A stretch of DNA of 5,482 nucleotides from an archaeon (GTDB lineage Archaea > Thermoproteota > QMWL01). Every line of letters begins with the position of its first letter. The stretch's first letter is position 1. The stretch lies in the NCBI GenBank assembly GCA_003661605.2, contig QMWL02000051.1, forward strand, positions 1 through 5,482, in the 5' to 3' direction. The notes below the pieces were generated by a model, which was not told the DNA's origin, did no database searches, and worked only from the letters and a program-made list of their open reading frames with translations. The position numbers and the translations under genes were made by a program. Below, in pieces: positions 1 through 4,876 of this stretch.

Positions 1-477
1 GAGGGGGTGGTGGAAGCGGTGGAGGAGAGAGCCGAAGAGGCCGAAATCCCTGGTCTTGAGCCCGGCTTCGCTCTTCAGCTCATCGATGAGCTCTACGGCG
101 GCCCTGATTAGCACATCCCCCTCTCCCCCTTCCTCCAACAGGGAGCGTAGGCCCTCGTCCGTGCGCCTCACGAGCTTGATGCGCTCTTCTCCGACGCCCA
201 CCCGATAGACGCCGAGGGGCTCGTGTAGGAGCCTGTAGGCCGGGAAACGCTCCATGACGAAGCGCCAGCCCTCATCTCCGTAGAACTTCAGCCACAGCCC
301 TCCATCACGAGCTAATCTCGGAGCCCTCGGGTTGGAGGACTTGAAGATGCTGCACGGGGCGTAGAGGGGCTCGCAGAACCAAGCGCCAGGCGGATGATCG
401 TAGCCTAAAACACGCATGATGAGGCCCTCCGGCGTTATTAGGTCGTCCCTGTCCCTGAGCTCCAGCCCTCCTCCCAT
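1..477 (-). CDS. Predicted archaeal nucleotidyltransferase (COG1665-like), N-terminal part, cut by window edge
   Basis: Reading the minus strand from ATG at 477 gives 159 codons without a stop, running off the left edge, so the C-terminal part is missing. The N-terminal region (LELRDRDDLITPEGLI, then LGYDHPP around residues 24-30, YAPCSIF at 39-45, and KFYGDEGWRFV at 64-74) resembles, from memory, a family of uncharacterised archaeal predicted nucleotidyltransferases. The last visible residues, FGLFGSLLHRFHHPL (145-159), look like the start of the polymerase-beta-type nucleotidyltransferase core, where a Gly-Ser pair is normally followed by an Asp-x-Asp metal site that would lie outside the window. 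The substrate is unknown. An in-frame ATG also exists at 528, but it would overlap the TATA-like box at 509-517; that box fits a short leader before 477, so I prefer 477. It is divergent from the zinc protein gene at 653. The reading frame is secure; the family name is moderately so. Confidence 0.68.
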   Translation of the reverse strand, partial: MGGGLELRDRDDLITPEGLIMRVLGYDHPPGAWFCEPLYAPCSIFKSSNPRAPRLARDGGLWLKFYGDEGWRFVMERFPAYRLLHEPLGVYRVGVGEERIKLVRRTDEGLRSLLEEGGEGDVLIRAAVELIDELKSEAGLKTRDFGLFGSLLHRFHHPL

Positions 478-508
478 GCTCGACCGTGGGCTTGGGCCTA
501 TCCGGCCT

Positions 509-517
509 CCTATAAGG
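509..517 (-). promoter_or_regulatory. Probable TATA box for the nucleotidyltransferase gene
   Basis: The minus strand reads CCTTATAGG here. Its centre is about 36 bp upstream of the ATG at 477, which would put transcription start about 10 nt before that codon, as is common for archaeal short-leader genes. The plus strand reads CCTATAAGG, so the box could also serve rightward transcription with a leader of roughly 110 nt to the zinc protein gene. Confidence 0.45.
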
Positions 518-556
518 ATTAGGAGCATCTCCGGGGGGCCATGAGGGATAGATTAG

Positions 557-585
557 GTCCCCGTCGTGGGGCGCCCCGCAGGGGC
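557..585. repeat. Cluster of overlapping C4/G4 inverted repeats
   Basis: Within 29 bp there are alternating blocks: CCCC, then GGGGCGCCCC (568-577, a perfect 10-bp palindrome), then GCCCCGCAGGGGC (573-585, perfect 5-bp arms with a 3-nt loop). Several mutually exclusive hairpins are possible. The cluster lies in the spacer between the divergent nucleotidyltransferase and zinc protein genes. In a G+C-rich genome such blocks may arise by chance; no function is assigned. Confidence 0.35.
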
Positions 586-598
586 CGATCACCGTTAT

Positions 599-608
599 CC
601 TTTATTGG
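599..608 (+). promoter_or_regulatory. Weak candidate TATA box for the zinc protein gene
   Basis: CCTTTATTGG is the most A+T-rich stretch upstream of the ATG at 653. Its centre is about 50 bp from that codon, giving a predicted leader of roughly 20-25 nt that contains purine-rich GGGGAGCGGGA, which could act in ribosome binding. The match to the archaeal consensus is only fair, and the 509-517 element is an alternative. Confidence 0.3.
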
Positions 609-652
609 GCTTCGGGCCTTTAGCGAGGGGCCGTTGGGGAGCGGGACAGGGC

Positions 653-901
653 ATGGCGGAGGGGAGGCCGAGGCTGAGGGGGTACGTCTGCACGGTGTGC
701 GGGAAGAAGGTGTGGGCGATGAGGAGGCCCACGATCTGCCCAGCCTGCGAGAGCGTCGGGGTCTTCAGGAAGACGGACGACTACAGGATAGCCTGTGAGA
801 GGAAGGAGTGCAAGCACAACGTGGGCGGGCAGTACTGCAAGCTGAAGAGCCCGGGGATAGAAGGGGATAGGTGCTCCGACTTCGAGCCGAGGAAGCCGTG
901 A
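653..901 (+). CDS. Small double zinc-binding protein (zinc ribbon plus DUF1540-like module)
   Basis: An 82-residue protein with eight cysteines arranged as two groups of four. Module one is C13-x2-C16 with C29-x2-C32 (CTVC, CPAC), a rubredoxin-like zinc ribbon. Module two is C48-x4-C53, C62 and C74, in the pattern C-x4-C-x-H-N-x-G-G-x-x-C followed by an Ile and then C-x-x-F. That spacing resembles the DUF1540 family, whose role is unknown. No catalytic residues, signal peptide or membrane segment are seen; the protein is probably cytosolic and structural or nucleic-acid binding, which is inference. The frame is open upstream to a GTG at 566, but those 29 residues look like translated spacer, and all recognisable sequence begins after the ATG at 653. 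The gene is convergent with the Roadblock-like gene, with only 18 bp between their stops. Real gene: likely; function: unknown. Confidence 0.75.
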   Translation: MAEGRPRLRGYVCTVCGKKVWAMRRPTICPACESVGVFRKTDDYRIACERKECKHNVGGQYCKLKSPGIEGDRCSDFEPRKP

Positions 902-919
902 GCAAGCCAAGGCCGCCTC

Positions 920-1798
920 CTACATAACCCTTCTGATAAGGCCTCTATCCTCAAGCCTTCTCAGCACATCCAGTAGCTCATCGGGCTTGATGTCGAGGCC
1001 CAGCCCCCTCAGCCCCCAGGATAGTTCGAGCACGGAGTAGCCCCTGTCGAGGTTTGCCACGGCGATCTTGGCGGCTTGCCCTAATTCGTTGGCCAGCCTC
1101 ATGGCCCCCTCCAAGCTCACCCCGGGGGCCAGCGAGAAGACAGCGTTAAAATCGGGCTTCAACATCTCCTTCACCTTCGCCCTTAATATGCCGGCCTCGA
1201 CCAGCTCGGCTATCAGGCGGCAGGCCTCCTCGACGCCCATGCCGACCTCATCGGCTATGGCCGCCACGGTCTTCCCGTCCACCGCCCTTATGATGGCCAG
1301 TACTCTCTCGTCCAGGCGGATGACCTTCGATCCCGAGGGTTCCGAGAGGCTTAGAACAGCATCATGTGGGACGACCTTGAGCTCACGTCCGCTGTCCGGC
1401 TCTAGCACGAGGAGAGGCCATATATCGATTTCCTCCTCACCGATCGCTTCTATTCCTTCTCCCGCCTCCCTTAAGGCCTGTGAGAAAGAAGATATTATGG
1501 ATCTCAAGGTGAGGAGCATGAGGCCCTCCCTGGCCCTGGCCGAGAGGGCGAGACATACATTCTCCGTCGCCTTGATAACTACGAGACGTTCCTCCTCGGA
1601 GGCCGACACGTAGTAATCGCCCTCGTTCCACAGGCTTGAGAAACGCCTCGTGATCTCCCTCGCAAGGGAGAGCCTATCCTCGTGCATGGAGGACCAGAGG
1701 ACCTGGCCTCTCGTCCCTAGAATGGCGAGGCCGGCCTCCTCTCCCACCAGCCCCCTCACCTTCTCATGAATGGCCGTGCCCAATTCCTCGATGGCCAT
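920..1798 (-). CDS. Roadblock/LC7-like domain protein with two winged-helix-like segments
   Basis: A 292-residue soluble protein. Residues about 1-110 have the pattern of a Roadblock/LC7 domain: a leading helix, GLAILGTRGQVLWSS (23-37), a helix, then paired strands YYVSASEEERLVVIKA and NVCLALSARA, and a closing helix. After an acidic linker (about 111-128), residues 158-207 read as a winged helix with a helix-turn-helix core (DGKTVAAIADEVGMGVEEACRLIAELVEAGIL). Residues about 252-292 (YSVLELSWGLRGLGL...DELLDVLRRLEDRGLI) look like a second. Roadblock proteins are known as partners or regulators of small GTPases and as dimeric scaffolds in prokaryotes; winged helices bind DNA or protein. A signal-responsive regulator is possible but unproven. 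The start at 1798 has a purine-rich GAGGAGGAG 12 nt upstream. It is divergent from the repressor gene, sharing a 104-bp spacer with it. Confidence 0.7.
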   Translation of the reverse strand: MAIEELGTAIHEKVRGLVGEEAGLAILGTRGQVLWSSMHEDRLSLAREITRRFSSLWNEGDYYVSASEEERLVVIKATENVCLALSARAREGLMLLTLRSIISSFSQALREAGEGIEAIGEEEIDIWPLLVLEPDSGRELKVVPHDAVLSLSEPSGSKVIRLDERVLAIIRAVDGKTVAAIADEVGMGVEEACRLIAELVEAGILRAKVKEMLKPDFNAVFSLAPGVSLEGAMRLANELGQAAKIAVANLDRGYSVLELSWGLRGLGLDIKPDELLDVLRRLEDRGLIRRVM

Positions 1799-1810
1799 TC
1801 CTCATGTGAA

Positions 1811-1820
1811 GCTCCTCCTC
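1811..1820 (-). promoter_or_regulatory. Shine-Dalgarno-like site of the Roadblock-like gene
   Basis: The minus strand reads GAGGAGGAGC, complementary to the CCUCC of archaeal 16S rRNA ends. The spacing to the ATG at 1798 is about 12 nt, a little long, but no other upstream in-frame start is better placed. Confidence 0.4.
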
Positions 1821-1840
1821 CCTAAAAAGCGTTTTAAGGG
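1820..1840. promoter_or_regulatory. Divergent promoter with 21-bp imperfect palindrome
   Basis: This stretch runs CCCTAAAAA-GCG-TTTTAAGGG and pairs at 8 of 10 positions around its centre at 1830. It is the only A+T-rich sequence between the divergent Roadblock-like and repressor genes, so it must hold their promoters if both are transcribed from the spacer. On the minus strand CTTAAAAC (1838-1831) would place transcription start close to 1805, just before ATG 1798. On the plus strand TTTTAAGG (1832-1839) would place it near 1858, before ATG 1903. The symmetry may also bind a regulator. It carries outward CCTAA and TTAAGG ends, but it does not match the feo operator in orientation or spacing. 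Confidence 0.5.
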
Positions 1841-1842
1841 AG

Positions 1843-1853
1843 GTGGGTCCCAC
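1843..1853. repeat. Perfect inverted repeat GTGGGTCCCAC upstream of the repressor gene
   Basis: Five-base arms around a single central T, followed 3 bp later by a second short palindrome, ACCCGGGT (1857-1864). It lies between the proposed plus-strand TATA and the predicted transcription start of the repressor gene, a position where an operator would act. It does not resemble the TTAGGC...GCCTAA feo motif. Chance is a real alternative. Confidence 0.3.
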
Positions 1854-1902
1854 ATCACCCGGGTTGGGCGAGGGAGGCCTGGGGGCGAGCGAGCTCCGGG
1901 GG

Positions 1903-2352
1903 ATGCGCATCTCCAGATCAGCCGAGGATTACTTAGAAGCCATCTACATCCTCTCCAGCGAGAAGGGCTATGCGAGGGTGCTTGAGATCGCAAGGCATCT
2001 AGGCGTCAAGCCCCCGAGCGTAACCCAGATGTTGAGGAAGCTGAGGAGCATGGGCCTCGTCCACTATGAGCGTTATGGGAAGGTCGTGCTGACCGAGCTA
2101 GGCCGTAAGGTGGCCCGTAGGATAGCGAGCCGTCATGCTGATCTCAAGGCCTTCCTATTGGCGCTCGGCCTGGCGGAGCCCGTAGCGGAGGAGGAGGCCT
2201 GCGCCATGGAGCACGTGCTACACGAGGAGACCATAGCGATATTGAGGAGCTTGGGGAAGTTCTTATCCGGAGCTCCTAAAGGGCTCAAGTGCTTGAAGTG
2301 CCTTCGCACGGGGAAGTACCTATGCTTGAGCGAGGAGGAGCAGGAGGCCTGA
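1903..2352 (+). CDS. DtxR/MntR-family metal-dependent transcriptional repressor
   Basis: A 149-residue protein of MntR-like size: an N-terminal winged helix (about 4-66; recognition region VKPPSVTQMLRKLRSMGLV, 35-53, and wing YGKVVLTELG) and a dimerisation/metal-binding helical domain (about 67-120). There is no C-terminal SH3-like domain. By alignment from memory, D9 matches MntR Asp8 (DtxR Met10), H78 matches the conserved His of the metal sites, and the EACAMEHV segment gives C100, E103 and H104, matching DtxR Cys102, Glu105 and His106. The ligand set thus mixes MntR and DtxR features. The C-terminus carries C130-x2-C133 and C141 of unknown role. It probably represses feoA and feoB, immediately downstream, when Fe(II) is plentiful; metal identity is inferred from context. 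The frame also opens upstream at GTG 1843, but those 20 residues are low-complexity Gly-rich and would precede the predicted transcription start, so ATG 1903 is chosen. Confidence 0.88.
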   Translation: MRISRSAEDYLEAIYILSSEKGYARVLEIARHLGVKPPSVTQMLRKLRSMGLVHYERYGKVVLTELGRKVARRIASRHADLKAFLLALGLAEPVAEEEACAMEHVLHEETIAILRSLGKFLSGAPKGLKCLKCLRTGKYLCLSEEEQEA

Positions 2353-2360
2353 GGAGAACT

Positions 2361-2369
2361 CTTATAAGG
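2361..2369 (+). promoter_or_regulatory. TATA box of feoA
   Basis: CTTATAAGG, a strong archaeal TATA match beginning 9 bp after the repressor stop codon. It predicts transcription start near 2391 and a leader of about 19 nt to the ATG at 2410. It implies feoA can be transcribed separately from the repressor gene despite the close spacing. Confidence 0.65.
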
Positions 2370-2380
2370 CCCTGAAGGAT

Positions 2381-2396
2381 GTTAAGCGAGGCTAAC
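2381..2396. promoter_or_regulatory. Degenerate feo operator upstream of feoA
   Basis: GTTAAGCGAGGCTAAC has matching ends (GTTA...TAAC). Its inner 14 bp (2382-2395) agree with the feoB palindrome core TTAGGCATGCCTAA at 10 of 14 positions. It spans about -10 to +5 of the predicted feoA transcription start, where bound repressor would block RNA polymerase. DtxR/MntR proteins are known to bind such TTAGGC-type inverted repeats; binding here is inferred. Confidence 0.55.
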
Positions 2397-2409
2397 TCAG
2401 CGTGAGAAC

Positions 2410-2718
2410 ATGGGCTGGAGGTGGCGTGGCCCAGGGCGCAGGGGCCGTGCGGGCGGCCCTACGTTAGCGGACATCCAGCCGGGCGTAGAGGCCGTGGTGA
2501 GGGGCGTGGTGGCCGGTTATGGGCTGGCCCGTAGATTAGCTGATATGGGCATCGTCCCCGGGACCATCGTGAGGGTGGTGAGGAGGAACGCCATGATGGG
2601 GCCTGTGGAGGTGGAGGTCCGGGGGACGAGGCTCCTCCTCGGCAGGGGGATAGCAGCGAAGGTCTTGGTCGAGCCGATCGTTAGACCCGGTTTCCCGCCT
2701 CCCCCGGGCCAGATTTAG
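2410..2718 (+). CDS. feoA: FeoA, small SH3-like ferrous iron transport protein
   Basis: A 102-residue protein, a little longer than the usual 75-90. After a basic, Gly/Arg-rich N-terminal extension (about 1-17), residues 18-90 show the FeoA signature: TLADIQPGVEAVV, then GYGLARRLADMGIVPGTIVRVVRRNAMMGPVEVEVRGTRLLLGRGIAAKVLVE. This matches the family pattern of a conserved R-R-L-x-D-M-G-(hydrophobic)-x-P-G turn and a (P)VEvxVRG strand in an SH3-like barrel. FeoA is cytosolic and supports FeoB-dependent Fe(II) uptake, probably by contact with FeoB. It ends in a Pro-rich tail (PGFPPPPGQI). It lies 57 bp after the repressor and 84 bp before feoB, with its own TATA box and an operator-like site, so it need not be co-transcribed with either. 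ATG 2410 is the only good start; the leader has only a weak GTGAG ribosome-binding match. Confidence 0.9.
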   Translation: MGWRWRGPGRRGRAGGPTLADIQPGVEAVVRGVVAGYGLARRLADMGIVPGTIVRVVRRNAMMGPVEVEVRGTRLLLGRGIAAKVLVEPIVRPGFPPPPGQI

Positions 2719-2730
2719 GCTCCTAGGAGC
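2719..2730. repeat. Perfect 12-bp palindrome after the feoA stop
   Basis: GCTCCTAGGAGC begins at the first base after the feoA stop codon. In RNA it gives only a 4-bp stem with a CUAG loop and is followed by ATTTCG, with no T-tract, so it is not a convincing terminator. It could be a weak hairpin in a feoA 3' end or a protein site. Confidence 0.35.
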
Positions 2731-2756
2731 ATTTCGTGCCATAGCCAATAATAGTC

Positions 2757-2764
2757 TTATAAGA
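2757..2764 (+). promoter_or_regulatory. TATA box of feoB
   Basis: TTATAAGA, a strong archaeal TATA match in an otherwise G+C-rich region, centred about 43 bp before the feoB ATG. It predicts transcription start near 2786, a leader of about 16 nt, and places the palindromic operator directly between TATA and start. Confidence 0.7.
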
Positions 2765-2766
2765 GG

Positions 2767-2782
2767 ATTAGGCATGCCTAAT
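2767..2782. promoter_or_regulatory. Feo operator: perfect 16-bp palindrome (DtxR/MntR-type box)
   Basis: ATTAGGCATGCCTAAT is a perfect inverted repeat. It begins 2 bp after the feoB TATA box and ends a few bases before the predicted transcription start. The TTAGGC/GCCTAA half-sites are of the type known for DtxR, IdeR and MntR proteins. A family member is encoded 415 bp upstream, so this is very probably its operator, blocking polymerase access when metal-loaded. A related, weaker site is found before feoA. Confidence 0.78.
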
Positions 2783-2789
2783 TCTAGCA

Positions 2790-2800
2790 GGAGCTGGGGG
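2790..2800 (+). promoter_or_regulatory. Ribosome-binding region of feoB
   Basis: GGAGCTGGGGG-type purine-rich sequence (from 2790) just before the ATG at 2803. It supports that start over the internal ATGs at 2833 and 2839, which would leave almost no residues ahead of the P-loop. Confidence 0.45.
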
Positions 2801-2802
2801 AC

Positions 2803-4785
2803 ATGAGGGCCAAGCGCTCGAACACGAGGGCCATGAGGATGGCCTTGGCCGGCAATGCCAACGTGGGGAAGAGCGCCCTCTTCAACCAGCTGACGGGCCT
2901 CAACCAACGGGTAGGGAACTGGCCAGGCAAGACGGTGGAGAAGGCCGAGGGAACGCTTTACTTCAGGGGGCGCAGGATAGATGTCCTCGACCTACCGGGG
3001 ACCTACTCGCTCTCGGCCTACTCTCAGGAGGAGCTCGTGGCGAGGGAGTACATAGCCGTCGAGAAGCCGGACGTCGTAATAGATGTGGTGGATGCTTCTG
3101 CTCTGGAGAGGAACCTCTACCTCACCATACAGCTCATAGAGCTTGAGGCCCCCCTCGTCGTGTGCTTGAACCAGGTGGATTTCGCAGCGAAGAGGGGGAT
3201 AAGGATAGATCACAACGCTCTATCGGAGCTATTGGGCGTCCCTGTGGTCCCCACCGTGGCCATATCTGGCAAGGGGATAACAGAGCTACTGGAAATCGCT
3301 ATTTCCGTGGCTGAGGGGAAAGTTAAGCCAAAGATGGCGCCTTTCAGATATCGTGAAGATGTGGAGAAACGTATAGAAGAGCTCAGGGAGGCCATAGAGG
3401 CCAAGGTAGGCCGAGAGCTCGATTACCCACCTAGGTGGCTGGCCATAAAGCTCCTTGAGAGAGACCCGCAGGTAGAGGAGCTGATAGCCTCCTCGCCCGG
3501 CGGGCGGGAGGTGCTTGAGCTCGCCAAGAAGCTCGCCGACGAGCTTGAGGCCCTCCACGGGGCTCCCTCCCCCGTCGTGATAGCCTCCGAGCGCTATGCG
3601 ATAGCCAGCCTGATAGCGAGGAGCGTCTCGACGTTCGTCAGGAGGCCCAGGCTGACGCTTGAGGAGAAATTAGATGCGGTGATGTGCCATAGGGTCCTCG
3701 GCTACCTAGTCCTCGGGCTCACGGCCCTGGGCATGTTCTCCCTCATATTCGTCCTCGGGGGCTTCTTCTCCGGCCTCCTCGAAGAGGCATTCGATATATA
3801 CGTGGTCCCCTGGCTGGCCGGATTGCTCGGCCCTCGCCTCCCAGCCTGGGCGGTCGACATCATCTGCGATGGCTTCCTGGGGGGCATAGTAGGCGGTATA
3901 GCCATAGTGCTCCCATACCTCCTGCCATTATACATCTTGATAGCCATACTAGAGGATAGCGGCTACATGCCGAGAGCCGCCTGCCTCATGGACCCGATAA
4001 TGCACAAGATGGGCCTGCACGGGAAGGCCTTCATACCGCTCATCCTAGGCTTCGGGTGCAACGTCCCGGCCTGCGTGGGCTGCCGTGTCATGGAGACGGA
4101 CAGGGAGCGCACGACGGCTGGCTTAGTGAGCATCTTCGTCCCCTGCTCAGCCCGGACGGTCATAATAATGGGCTTGGTAGGCCGATACGTTGGCCTGTGG
4201 GCGGCCCTATCGCTCTACATGATAGATTTGGCCCTCCTCTTCGCCATCGGCCGGGGAGCCTATAGGATGTTACCGGGGGAGGCCGTTGGCCTGATAATGG
4301 AGATGCCCCCCTACAGGCGGCCTATGCTCAAGTCCATAGCCCTGAAGACGTGGGCCAGGGTGAGGAGCTTCGCCCTCATAGCCTTGCCAATAATAGTCGT
4401 GAGCAGTATGGCCCTCCAAGCGCTCGACGCCCTAGGCCTCGTATGGCCCGTGGTGATGGCGATGGCCCCCCTCACATCTGGATGGCTCCTCCTGCCCCCC
4501 GAGGCCGGCTTCCCCCTCATATTCGGCTTCCTCAGGAAGGAGCTCGTGCTAACGCTCCTCCTGGAGGTGGCCGGTGGGGACCCGGCCGAGCTGATGAGCG
4601 CAGGCCAGATGTACGTCTTCTCGTTCGTCTCCATGGTGTACATACCATGCGTCGCCACGGCAGCCGCTCTCGTGAGGGAATTCGGGTGGAAGAAGGCCCT
4701 GTTGATGTCCTTCGTGAGTATAGCCATAGCCTTCTTCATCGGGGGCCTCTTAGCAAGGCTTCTCTCCTCCCTCGGGCTCCTCTGA
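2803..4785 (+). CDS. feoB: FeoB, Fe(II) transporter with N-terminal GTPase domain
   Basis: A 660-residue membrane protein that imports Fe(II), with an attached G domain. G motifs: P-loop GNANVGKS (17-24), NWPGKT with the switch Thr (39-44), DLPG (63-66), NQVD (123-126; FeoB usually has NMxD) and SGKG (155-158). A helical GDI-like region follows (about 170-270, including ASERYAIASLIA). The membrane domain starts near residue 295 (HRVLGYLVLGL) and has many hydrophobic segments. The three cysteines conserved in classical FeoB are present: C419 in GFGCNVPA, C448 in VPCSAR and C616 in YIPCVAT; RKELV (578-582) is also typical. Extra C424 and C427 follow the first motif. The protein is shorter than the about 770-residue E. 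coli FeoB and ends after the last hydrophobic segment, lacking a long C-terminal tail. It lies 84 bp after feoA, with its own TATA box and a palindromic operator, so it is probably metal-repressed by the upstream regulator. Confidence 0.95.
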   Translation: MRAKRSNTRAMRMALAGNANVGKSALFNQLTGLNQRVGNWPGKTVEKAEGTLYFRGRRIDVLDLPGTYSLSAYSQEELVAREYIAVEKPDVVIDVVDASALERNLYLTIQLIELEAPLVVCLNQVDFAAKRGIRIDHNALSELLGVPVVPTVAISGKGITELLEIAISVAEGKVKPKMAPFRYREDVEKRIEELREAIEAKVGRELDYPPRWLAIKLLERDPQVEELIASSPGGREVLELAKKLADELEALHGAPSPVVIASERYAIASLIARSVSTFVRRPRLTLEEKLDAVMCHRVLGYLVLGLTALGMFSLIFVLGGFFSGLLEEAFDIYVVPWLAGLLGPRLPAWAVDIICDGFLGGIVGGIAIVLPYLLPLYILIAILEDSGYMPRAACLMDPIMHKMGLHGKAFIPLILGFGCNVPACVGCRVMETDRERTTAGLVSIFVPCSARTVIIMGLVGRYVGLWAALSLYMIDLALLFAIGRGAYRMLPGEAVGLIMEMPPYRRPMLKSIALKTWARVRSFALIALPIIVVSSMALQALDALGLVWPVVMAMAPLTSGWLLLPPEAGFPLIFGFLRKELVLTLLLEVAGGDPAELMSAGQMYVFSFVSMVYIPCVATAAALVREFGWKKALLMSFVSIAIAFFIGGLLARLLSSLGLL

Positions 4786-4805
4786 GTATCCGGTTCTGTC
4801 GAGTC

Positions 4806-4860
4806 TCCGGGGCCTGCCATTCATGGTAGTTGAGGCTGTTAGAATCCGGGGCCTAACATT
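4806..4860. repeat. Imperfect 16-bp direct repeats with a 39-bp period
   Basis: TCCGGGGCCTGCCATT (4806-4821) and TCCGGGGCCTAACATT (4845-4860) match at 14 of 16 positions. They lie in the 115-bp spacer between feoB and the nuclease gene, where base composition falls from G+C-rich to A+T-rich. They may be regulatory iterons or remains of an insertion boundary; nothing decides between these. Confidence 0.5.
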
Positions 4861-4867
4861 GGGTTAG
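4838..4867. repeat. Alternating GTTAG / CTAAC / GTTAG arms upstream of the nuclease gene
   Basis: GTTAG (4838-4842), CTAAC (4853-4857) and GTTAG (4863-4867) form two overlapping inverted repeats, with spacers of 10 and 5 bp. The last arm directly abuts the probable TATA box at 4869-4876, so a bound protein could control access of transcription factor B or TBP. Restriction genes are often under such control, but no regulator is visible here. Confidence 0.4.
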
Positions 4868-4868
4868 T

Positions 4869-4876
4869 CTTATTAA
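4869..4876 (+). promoter_or_regulatory. Probable TATA box of the nuclease-like gene
   Basis: CTTATTAA, centred about 28 bp before the ATG at 4901, which predicts a leaderless or nearly leaderless transcript. This agrees with the absence of a Shine-Dalgarno sequence before that ATG and suggests the gene is transcribed independently of feoB. Confidence 0.55.

Noticed and set aside
541..798. 85-codon plus-strand frame beginning with ATG near the 509-517 TATA element
   Set aside because: It overlaps the eight-cysteine protein in another frame and its Gly/Arg/Glu-rich translation looks like a shadow.
1068..1613. 181-codon open frame on the plus strand opposite the Roadblock-like gene
   Set aside because: Ser/Thr/Met-rich low-quality translation typical of a shadow; the minus-strand frame has convincing domain structure.
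1843..1902. 20-residue N-terminal extension of the repressor from GTG 1843
   Set aside because: Gly-rich and unlike the family, and it would start before the predicted transcription start; family members begin close to the SAEDYLEAIY segment.
2719..2740. GCTCCTAGGAGC as a terminator for feoA
   Set aside because: Stem of only 4 bp and no following T-tract; kept only as a palindrome.
2744..4398. 13-bp repeat GCCAATAATAGTC at 2744-2756 and 4386-4398
   Set aside because: One copy is inside feoB coding sequence, and a single 13-bp match in a window this size is not surprising by chance.
4311..4820. 169-codon open frame on the minus strand under the end of feoB
   Set aside because: It is antisense to conserved FeoB motifs (RKELV, YIPCVAT), its translation has no recognisable domain, and long shadow frames are expected in G+C-rich sequence.
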